Below, piece after piece: positions 7,956 through 14,233 of a stretch of DNA of 20,573 nucleotides (position 1 is the first letter of the stretch; every line of letters begins with the position of its first letter). The stretch is taken from positions 1 to 20,573 of the forward strand of contig CALKVG010000503.1 of NCBI GenBank assembly GCA_937998045.1, in the 5' to 3' direction. This stretch comes from an uncultured Myxococcales bacterium (GTDB lineage Bacteria > Myxococcota_A > Polyangia > Polyangiales > Polyangiaceae). The notes below the pieces were generated by a model, which was not told where the DNA came from, ran no database searches, and saw only the letters and a list, made by a program, of their open reading frames with translations. The position numbers and the translations under genes were made by a program.

Positions 7956-9038
7956 CTACGGGTGGGGGTCGACCTTCGGCGGCGCGTGCTGCTCGTCGGC
8001 CTTGATCGAGTAGCGTACCAGCGCCCGGAGCACCTGGTTACGCTCGACGTTCCCCACGGCGCTCTTGATGTCCTCGTACACCGTCGGGTCCACCAGGAGG
8101 GCTCCGATCGTCCCCTTGCCCTGGCGTATCCCCGCGACGATGGCGCGCAGGTCGTCGCTCATCGCGTCGATGTTCGACATGACGTGCTGCGACGAGCTGT
8201 CGCCGTAGAGGAGCGCGTGCGCGATGCCATTGCCCTCCCGGATCGCGCGCAGGTCCTCGTGCAGCTCCTTCATCGTACCCGCTGTGTCCTTCGAGATTTC
8301 GCCGTCGTAGATGAGCGCGTGCGCGATGCCCGGCCCCTCGCGCAGGTGCGTCGCCACGTCCTGCATGTCCGCCAGCTCTGTGTCGAGCCGCGACGAAATG
8401 CTGTCGAGGTGACCGATGAGCTGCTGCACCTGATCGGCCTGGCCCCGATCGAAGAAGAGGCGATGCAACGTCCCGTCCCCGCGGACGACGGCCTCGAGCA
8501 GCGCGTGGACGTCGGCGGCGGACCCTTTGATGTCCTGGGCGAAGCGGGGATCCCCCAGCTGCTCGGCGAGGGGGACGAGCTTCTGGACCGCCTTCTCGGT
8601 CTCCGCGGCGACCCGGTTCGCCGCAGCGAGGACGTCGCTCGGCTCTTCCGACGGGATGAGTACCGTCGGGTCGAGAGGCGCCGTGTTTGCGCCCACGCTC
8701 AGCTCGACCATCTTGTCGCCGAGGAGGCCTTTGTTCACGACGCTCGCCACGGTGTCGGTCTTGATGCGCGGCGCCTCCTTCTTGTTGATGGCCATCCACA
8801 CGAACGCTCGGGCGTCGTTCGGGTTGCCGCCGTGCCCGAGGCGAGTCACCGCGCCGATGTCGATGCCGCCCATGCGCACGGGGGCGCCCGGCTTCAGGCC
8901 GGCCACGTCCTCGAACGCCGTCTGGTAGCTGACCTTCGGCTGCCACAGGCCCCGTGTGTCGCCGATGAGGAAAATGGCGATCATCGTGAGGACCAGGCCA
9001 AAGATGACGAAGAGGCCGACTTTCAGCTGTCGCGTCAT
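7956..9038 (-). CDS. mlaD: MCE/MlaD-family lipid-binding protein
   Basis: Periplasmic substrate-binding subunit of an Mla-type phospholipid ABC transporter, 360 residues. One N-terminal membrane anchor (about 6-26) is followed by an MCE domain (about 36-117) with the characteristic GLKPGAPVRMGGIDIGAV (48-65) and NKGLLGDKMVELSVG (102-116). MCE proteins form hexameric rings that hold lipids between membranes. The C-terminal half is long and contains four copies of a motif like RxGxGxxxxLL/FxD: VVRGDGTLHRLFFD, LREGPGIAHALIYD, IREGNGIAHALLYG and IRQGKGTIGALLVD. They are spaced about 35-46 residues apart among helical segments. The gene lies 49 bases downstream of the MlaF-type ATPase gene, so the two probably work together. 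No strong ribosome binding site is seen at the ATG at 9038, but the anchor follows it directly. Confidence 0.93.
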   Translation of the reverse strand: MTRQLKVGLFVIFGLVLTMIAIFLIGDTRGLWQPKVSYQTAFEDVAGLKPGAPVRMGGIDIGAVTRLGHGGNPNDARAFVWMAINKKEAPRIKTDTVASVVNKGLLGDKMVELSVGANTAPLDPTVLIPSEEPSDVLAAANRVAAETEKAVQKLVPLAEQLGDPRFAQDIKGSAADVHALLEAVVRGDGTLHRLFFDRGQADQVQQLIGHLDSISSRLDTELADMQDVATHLREGPGIAHALIYDGEISKDTAGTMKELHEDLRAIREGNGIAHALLYGDSSSQHVMSNIDAMSDDLRAIVAGIRQGKGTIGALLVDPTVYEDIKSAVGNVERNQVLRALVRYSIKADEQHAPPKVDPHP

Positions 9039-9087
9039 GGCAAATGGAGCATAGCGCGCCCGCGTCGCGCCGGCGCCCGCGCAGCTC

Positions 9088-9915
9088 CTACGACGACGAC
9101 AGCAGCGACGCGACGTCCTCGGTCTCCGGCGCATGGCCTTCGATGAAGTCGCGGACGGCTCGGTTGTTCGTGTTGCGAAAATCGTCCTTGGTACCGACGA
9201 GCAGGATGCGGCCCTTGCCGATCATCGCCAGCCGGTCGGAGACCTTGAAGGCGGTCCCCATGTCGTGCGTGACGACGACGCTCGTCAGCTTGAGGGCGCG
9301 CTGGATCCCGACGATGAGGTGGTTGATCCGCGCGGTATTGATCGGGTCGAGCCCCGTCGTCGGCTCGTCGTAGAGTATGACCTCCGGCTGCAGCGCGAGC
9401 GTGCGCGCCAGGCCTACGCGCTTCTTCATTCCGCCCGAGAGATCGCTGGGCCGCATCGACTCGATCCCGGGCAGACCGACGAGCTCGAGCGATTGCTCGA
9501 CGCGCGCGGCGATGTCCGCGTCGGACATCGTGTTCCAGAACTGCTCGCGCAAGCCATAGGCGACGTTCTCGCCGACCGAGAGCGAGTCGAAGAGCGCCGC
9601 GCCCTGAAAGAGGTACGCGATCCGGCGGCGCACGTCGGTCATCTGGTCGTCGTCCATCTTCGTGATCTCATGGCCGTCGAAGAGGATCTCGCCGCTGTCG
9701 GCGTGGAGCAGCCCGATGAGCATCTTGAGCATGACGCTCTTGCCGGAGCCGGAGGCGCCCATCACCGTGATCGTCTCGCCGCGCCGCAGGTCGAGCGTCA
9801 GGTCGGCGTAGATGACCTTCGAACCGAAGCGCTTCTGAACGCGGACGAACCGGACGATGGGTTCGCCCATCGGCTTGGCGGCCGGAGCGTGCGGCGGGCT
9901 CGCGCGGTCGGTCAC
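9088..9915 (-). CDS. mlaF: MlaF-type phospholipid ABC transporter ATPase
   Basis: ATP-hydrolysing subunit of a phospholipid ABC transporter, 275 residues from the GTG at 9915. Motifs in order: Walker A GASGSGKS (53-60), Q-loop YLFQGAALFDSLSV (Q104), signature LSGGMKKR (159-166), Walker B VILYDEPTTGLDP (179-191, catalytic E184) and H-loop VTHD (H217). The GAALFDSLSVGENVAY stretch and LSGGMKKRVGLAR are typical of the MlaF/Ttg2A subgroup. The start is uncertain: GTG 9915 is 19 bases after the recJ stop, while ATG 9870 gives 260 residues beginning MGEPIVRF. I chose the GTG because of the close spacing to recJ. The partner MlaD-type gene follows, but no MlaE permease gene is present in the window. 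Confidence 0.92.
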   Translation of the reverse strand: MTDRASPPHAPAAKPMGEPIVRFVRVQKRFGSKVIYADLTLDLRRGETITVMGASGSGKSVMLKMLIGLLHADSGEILFDGHEITKMDDDQMTDVRRRIAYLFQGAALFDSLSVGENVAYGLREQFWNTMSDADIAARVEQSLELVGLPGIESMRPSDLSGGMKKRVGLARTLALQPEVILYDEPTTGLDPINTARINHLIVGIQRALKLTSVVVTHDMGTAFKVSDRLAMIGKGRILLVGTKDDFRNTNNRAVRDFIEGHAPETEDVASLLSSS

Positions 9916-9934
9916 GACGCCACACTCTAGCGCA

Positions 9935-11608
9935 TCAGGCCCTCTCCGCCGCGACGAGGCGCATCTCGATCGCGCTGCCGCCGGTCCAGGTGTCGCGCCG
10001 CAGCGCTCCGACGACGTTCGCAGGGCGCCCTGGAGCGAGCTGCGCCGCGACATGGCCCATCTCGCCGCCGAAACACGTCAGAGGGGTGCCGGCGACGTCG
10101 AGCCAAAGGCGAAGGTGCCCGCCGCGCATTTCACGAACGCCGAGGACGCGCGCGCCCTCGATCGCGACGCGGGGCGCGGGGTTTCCCTGACCGCAGGGCT
10201 CGAAGCGCGCGAGGTCGCGCATCACCCGACCCGGGGGATCCCCGAGCTCGAGGCGGGCGTCGGCATCGAGAGCCGACGCGTCGCTCGGCACACCGGCCGC
10301 CGCGCATGCCTCGGCGAACCGCTCTCGCAGCACCTCGACGCGGTGGCTCTCGACCTCCACCCCGGCGGCCGCGTGATGGCCGCCGAAGCCGAGCAGCGCG
10401 TCCCGCGAGCTGCGCAGCGCCTCGAACACCGAGAAGCCCGCCGGCCCGCGCGCCGAGCCGCGCCCGCGAGGGCCGTCGAGCGCGATGACGACCGCCGGCT
10501 TGCGAAATCGCGACACGAGCCTCCCCGCGACGATGCCGACCACGCCGGGGTGCCACCCTTGCTTCGCCAGGACGATCGCCGGCAGCCGCTCGAGCGCGGG
10601 ATCCGCGAGCTCGGCGAGCGCCTCGGCGAGCACCGCGCGCTCCACATCTTTGCGCCGCGTGCAGTGCTGCTCCACGTCGGCGGCGAGGCGCTCGGCCTCG
10701 GCGTCGCTCTTCGCGAGGAGGAGCGCCAGCGCGACGTCGGGGGCGTCCAGGCGGCCTGGCGCGTTGATGCGCGGAGCCAGGCGGAAGGCAACGTCCTCGC
10801 CGGTGAGTGAACCCGTGCACCCGGCGATCGCCGCGAGCGCACGCGTCCCCGGACGCGACGCGCGGGTGAGCTGCATCAGGCCCGCGCGCACCAGCGCGCG
10901 GTTGTCGCCGTCGAGCGGCGCGACGTCGCCGATCGTACCGATGGCCACGAAATCGAGCCAGGGTCGCAAATCGAGCGCGACCCCGAGGCGCGCGCGGACG
11001 CCCGCGGCGACGGAGAGCGCCAGCCCCACCGAAGCGAGGCCCTTGTAGGCGAAGCCACACTCGGGACGGTGCGGATTGAGGAACGCGACGGCGGGGAGAC
11101 TCTCGTCGGGCACGCGGTGGTGGTCGATGACCACGGCGTCGACGCCGGCGCGGCGCACCGTCGCGAGACGCTCGTGGTCGCTCGACCCGCAGTCGCACGT
11201 GATGAGGAGCGACGCGCCCGTCGCGAGGACGCGCGTCGCGGCGGGCCCTGAGAGGCCGTAGCCGCCATCGAAGCGGTTCGCGAGGACCGTCGCGACCTCG
11301 CCGCCGAGCGCGCGCAGCACGTCCGTCAGCAGGGCCGCCGCGGTCACGCCGTCGGCGTCGTAGTCCCCGAAGACGCAGATGCGCTCCTTCGCTTGGACCG
11401 CCCGCGCGACCCGCTCTACGGCCTCGTCGCGGTCCTTCATCGCATCGGGCGGCGTGAGGTGCGCGAGCCGCGGGTCGAGGAAGCGCGTGCTCTCGTCGGC
11501 GCCGCGCCACCCGCGCGCCAAGAGCACGCTCGCCGCCGTTCGCGTCAGCGACAGCGCCCGTGCGAGGGCCGTCGCTTCCTCTCCCGCCGGGGGCGGCAAC
11601 CGCAACAT
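9935..11608 (-). CDS. recJ: Single-stranded-DNA-specific exonuclease RecJ
   Basis: 5'-to-3' single-strand DNA exonuclease of the DHH superfamily that works in recombination and mismatch or base-excision repair. It has 557 residues, within the RecJ range. Metal-binding motifs are DYDADGVT (82-89), CDCGSSD (138-144), DHH (162-164) and IGTIGDVAPLDGDNR (223-237). The RINAPGR segment (280-286) and the DHHA1 motifs GRGSARG (382-388) and GFGGHHAAAG (407-416) follow. A C-terminal OB-fold region (about 450-557) completes the protein. No key residue is missing. The ATG at 11608 has only a weak G-rich upstream stretch. In many bacteria recJ follows secDF. Here the frameshifted phosphoesterase gene lies between them, and the mlaF-like gene follows after 19 bases. 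Confidence 0.96.
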   Translation of the reverse strand: MLRLPPPAGEEATALARALSLTRTAASVLLARGWRGADESTRFLDPRLAHLTPPDAMKDRDEAVERVARAVQAKERICVFGDYDADGVTAAALLTDVLRALGGEVATVLANRFDGGYGLSGPAATRVLATGASLLITCDCGSSDHERLATVRRAGVDAVVIDHHRVPDESLPAVAFLNPHRPECGFAYKGLASVGLALSVAAGVRARLGVALDLRPWLDFVAIGTIGDVAPLDGDNRALVRAGLMQLTRASRPGTRALAAIAGCTGSLTGEDVAFRLAPRINAPGRLDAPDVALALLLAKSDAEAERLAADVEQHCTRRKDVERAVLAEALAELADPALERLPAIVLAKQGWHPGVVGIVAGRLVSRFRKPAVVIALDGPRGRGSARGPAGFSVFEALRSSRDALLGFGGHHAAAGVEVESHRVEVLRERFAEACAAAGVPSDASALDADARLELGDPPGRVMRDLARFEPCGQGNPAPRVAIEGARVLGVREMRGGHLRLWLDVAGTPLTCFGGEMGHVAAQLAPGRPANVVGALRRDTWTGGSAIEMRLVAAERA

Positions 11609-11702
11609 CGCCCACGCTTAGACCGCGTGCGGACACCTGCGTCAACCGCTTCGGCGCGCGCGCCTGTGGACAAGGCGTGGGAACCCGAAGGACAAAAGAG
11701 GG

Positions 11703-11750
11703 AGAAAAACGCCACGAGACGCCGAGACGCCAAGACGCAAGGGCGCCGGG
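11703..11750. repeat. 8-bp-period tandem repeat, left boundary of the phosphoesterase segment
   Basis: On the plus strand, units CGAGACGC (11715-11722), CGAGACGC (11723-11730) and CAAGACGC (11731-11738) lie head to tail, with degenerate units on both sides. The 13-mer CCACGAGACGCCG at 11712-11724 occurs again in inverted orientation at 12942-12954, on the other side of the phosphoesterase gene. The repeat lies in the 174-base gap between the phosphoesterase 3' end and recJ. Nothing else is evident in that gap. Confidence 0.75.
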
Positions 11751-11782
11751 GACTCCCCCATCGTGCGCCGCTTGACGACGTC

Positions 11783-12755
11783 TCAGGGGAAGAAGCCGGA
11801 GACGAAAAGGTCCTTCAGGTCGTTCGTGCCGCTTTCGGCCGCGTGCCGCAGGAGCGGAACCCCAAAGATCCTCGATGGATTTGAGCGTCGACGAGTGCGT
11901 GTGGGCGACGCTCCCCGCGTGACCTGCCTTCACGTGCGGCCCTGCGGCGATCATCGGCATCGGACCGTTCGAGCTGCTCGAACCCTCGTCCCACACGACG
12001 AAGACGACCCCACGGTGCGCGTCGACCCAGCTGATCATCTGCGGCAGGTTGTTCTCCAGCCACGTGTCGGCCGCCAGGATGAGATTAAACGGGCATCCAG
12101 TGGCGCCGTGCATGTCGTGGCACAGGTCGGGCGTGACGAACGTGCAATGCGGGACGTTGCCGGCGGTGATGTCACCGGCCATGTTCGAAAGCGGCTTGAT
12201 ATGGCTCGAGCAAACCGTGTTCGACTTGCTCGGTGGATTGCCCGACACGTCGTGGAAGAAGACGAAAGGATCGTGCTTGGCAGCGTAGTATTCCGGAGAG
12301 CCGGCAGCGCTGACAACGGGACATCCGGTCGTCGAGTTGATCCCCTCCTGATACGAACGCCAGGATAGTTTCGCGTTCTTGAGTTGCGTCACGAGATGAG
12401 AAGTCGTGGCCGTCGAATTCGACGACGACGGATCGCCGTCGGTCGTGAACGTGTGATCGCCGGTGTTGTTGCTGCCGGCCTCCAACCAGATGTAGTTCGG
12501 TTCGCTCGGGTGCACGGTCGTCGTGTAGTCGGTCGCGTGCGCGTACTTCGGTAAGAGAGTGCCGTTGATGTACGGCGCCGACGACGTGTTGTCGTAAATC
12601 TCGCTCGCGTCGTGGTTCTCCATCAGGACGAGGAACACGTACGGATTCGTCGTCGAGGCCTGGATCGCGGTCGATGTCGAGTCCTCGCCGCCCACCTCCG
12701 TTGCGCAGCCGCTCACGCCAATCAGTCCTGCCAGCGCAATATGCCGAACCTCCAT
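11783..12755 (-). pseudogene. Lipoprotein phosphoesterase (acid phosphatase/phospholipase C-like), frameshifted near its 3' end
   Basis: The ATG at 12755 is preceded by GGAGG (12764-12768), 8 bases away. The N-terminus has a good lipobox, GVSGC with Cys17. The body matches the phosphoesterase family that includes AcpA and non-haemolytic phospholipase C: YVFLVLMENHDASEIYD (39-55, catalytic Glu46/Asn47), TVHPSEPNYIWLEAG, FVTPDLCHDMHG, and VVFVVWDEGSSS with the metal-binding Asp-Glu. The reading frame then breaks. After KSIEDL it runs on into antisense sequence, while the expected ending FGVPLLRHAAESG...SGFFP and a TGA stop (11783-11785) lie in the frame shifted by one base. The break sits at the C4/A3 tracts, 11860-11866 (plus-strand reading). 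Only the last 27 or so residues are affected. It could be a recent mutation or a sequencing or assembly error. Base composition is visibly less GC-rich than its neighbours. Confidence 0.8.
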
Positions 12756-12763
12756 GGTGCCTT

Positions 12764-12768
12764 CCTCC
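12764..12768 (-). promoter_or_regulatory. Strong Shine-Dalgarno of the phosphoesterase gene
   Basis: GGAGG on the minus strand (CCTCC on plus), 8 bases before the ATG at 12755. It is the clearest ribosome binding site on the minus strand of this window and supports independent, efficient translation of this gene. Confidence 0.7.
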
Positions 12769-12870
12769 GGGCCGCCCCGATCGGGCCGAGCGCCGAGGCG
12801 GTCCACGCTACGAGAGACACCCGCCCGCCCGAGCGCCGCGATCCGCCTCTGCCTCGGGAACCTCTGAGGC

Positions 12871-12960
12871 GCCGCAAACGCGAAGACGCCAAGAGAGATG
12901 AAACAGGAGAGAAGGCCAGTCCTTCTGCTCTCTTGGCGGCGCGGCGTCTCGTGGGTTTCT
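12871..12960. repeat. Hairpin-forming inverted repeat, right boundary of the phosphoesterase segment
   Basis: Perfect 11-bp arms CGCCAAGAGAG (12887-12897) and CTCTCTTGGCG (12928-12938) enclose a smaller hairpin, AGAAGG (12910-12915), loop CCAGT, CCTTCT (12921-12926). Outside the arms, the left side carries the 8-bp-period pattern CGCGAAGACGCC. The right side carries, inverted, the CCACGAGACGCCG 13-mer shared with 11712-11724. The element lies in the 236-base gap between the secF stop and the phosphoesterase start. No gene is seen in that gap. Confidence 0.75.
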
Positions 12961-12991
12961 GTCCTCGGCCCTGAGCGGTCGAGAAGGCGAG

Positions 12992-14221
12992 CTACGCTCG
13001 CTGATTCGCCGGCGCGTTCAGGCGCTTCTTCAGGTCCGAGCGCTTCGCCATACGCGTGTCGATCCACTCCGTGAGGGGCGCGGCGACGTAGATGCTCGAG
13101 TACGTCCCGGCGACGATGCCGACGAGGAGGGCCAGCATGAAGTCCTTGATGACGCCGGTGCCGTAGATGAAGAACGCGAGGAAGCTGAGCATCGTCGCGC
13201 CGCTGGTCAGGATCGTACGCGACAGCGTCTCGCTGACGCTGAGGTTGATGATCTGCGCGAACGTCTTGCCCCTGTGCTTGCCCAGGTTCTCGCGGATTCG
13301 GTCGTAGACGACGACGGTGTCGTTCATCGAGTATCCGACGACCGTCAGAACGGCCGCGATCGTCGAGAGCGTCACTTCCTTCCGGAGGACGATGAAGACG
13401 CCGATGACCACCATCGCGTCGTGGATGCACGCGATGACTACACCCGGTGCGAACCGCAGGTCGAAGCGGAACGCGAGGTAGAGCATGATGAAGACGATCG
13501 CGATCGCGACGGCGTTGCGCGCGCTGTCGCGCAGCTGCTTGCCGGCCTTCGGGCCGACCCACTCGACGCGCAGCGCGTGGTCGGGGACCACGTCGGCCCC
13601 GAGCTTCGTTCGCAGGCGATCGATGAGCTGGTCGCCCTTGCTGAGGAGCTGGATCTCGACGCGGTGGTCGCGCGGGTTGAGCACCTGCGGATTGGTCGCG
13701 CTGGGACGCAAGAGCACCCCGGGGACGCTCTGCACTTGGTCGCGCACCTTCGCGAGGTCGGGCTCGACGTCGTAGCGCGTGCTCACCTTGTCGCCACCCG
13801 CGCTGAACTTCACCTCGGTGGCGCGCGCGTTCTCCGGGCAGCTGGCGGGATCGCTCAGCGGTGCGGAGGGGTCGTCCACCAGGCAGAGCGCGCTCTTCAG
13901 CTGGTCCTTCTCCTGGTCGGTGATTGCGCTCACGTCCTGCACGCGCACGAGGAAGTGCCAGGGGTTGTTCGGGTCGACGACCTGGACGACGTCGGGCGTC
14001 TGGAAGCCGACCGACTCGACCGCGCTCCGCAGGCGCGCCGCGTCGATGGGCTGCTTGAAGGCGATCTCGACCTCGGTGCCGCCGCGGAAGTCGGTGCCGT
14101 AGTTGGGGCCTGGGTAAAAGCAGAGGATGACCGAAGCGATGACGAGGATGAAGCTCAGCGGGATCCAGAAGATCCGCTGGCCCATGAAGTCGAAGACGCG
14201 TCCCGGCTTGAAGAACTCCAT
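12992..14221 (-). CDS. secF: Protein translocase subunit SecF
   Basis: Inner-membrane subunit of SecDF, which uses the proton gradient to help pull proteins out of the Sec channel. It has 409 residues, longer than the roughly 300-325 typical of SecF. The first membrane segment is about 17-36. YGTDFRGGTEVEIAF (41-55) opens the periplasmic domain. RVEWVGPKAGKQLRD (218-232) is the family signature before the second membrane segment. GYSMNDTVVVYDRIREN (296-312) carries the conserved Asp of the transport pathway. The extra length sits in the periplasmic domain (about 80-215) and includes Cys113 and Cys128, a possible disulfide. The start is firm: AAGGG (14230-14234) overlaps the secD stop codon and lies 8 bases before the ATG, so translation is coupled to secD. 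Confidence 0.96.
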   Translation of the reverse strand: MEFFKPGRVFDFMGQRIFWIPLSFILVIASVILCFYPGPNYGTDFRGGTEVEIAFKQPIDAARLRSAVESVGFQTPDVVQVVDPNNPWHFLVRVQDVSAITDQEKDQLKSALCLVDDPSAPLSDPASCPENARATEVKFSAGGDKVSTRYDVEPDLAKVRDQVQSVPGVLLRPSATNPQVLNPRDHRVEIQLLSKGDQLIDRLRTKLGADVVPDHALRVEWVGPKAGKQLRDSARNAVAIAIVFIMLYLAFRFDLRFAPGVVIACIHDAMVVIGVFIVLRKEVTLSTIAAVLTVVGYSMNDTVVVYDRIRENLGKHRGKTFAQIINLSVSETLSRTILTSGATMLSFLAFFIYGTGVIKDFMLALLVGIVAGTYSSIYVAAPLTEWIDTRMAKRSDLKKRLNAPANQRA

Positions 14222-14233
14222 CGGTCGAACCCT

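Noticed and set aside
7948..7970. Possible bidirectional terminator between the convergent genes ending at 7932 and 7956
   Set aside because: A 7-bp stem with one G-T pair and a 9-base loop can be drawn, but no T-tract follows on either strand and it overlaps the mlaD stop. The evidence is too weak to annotate.
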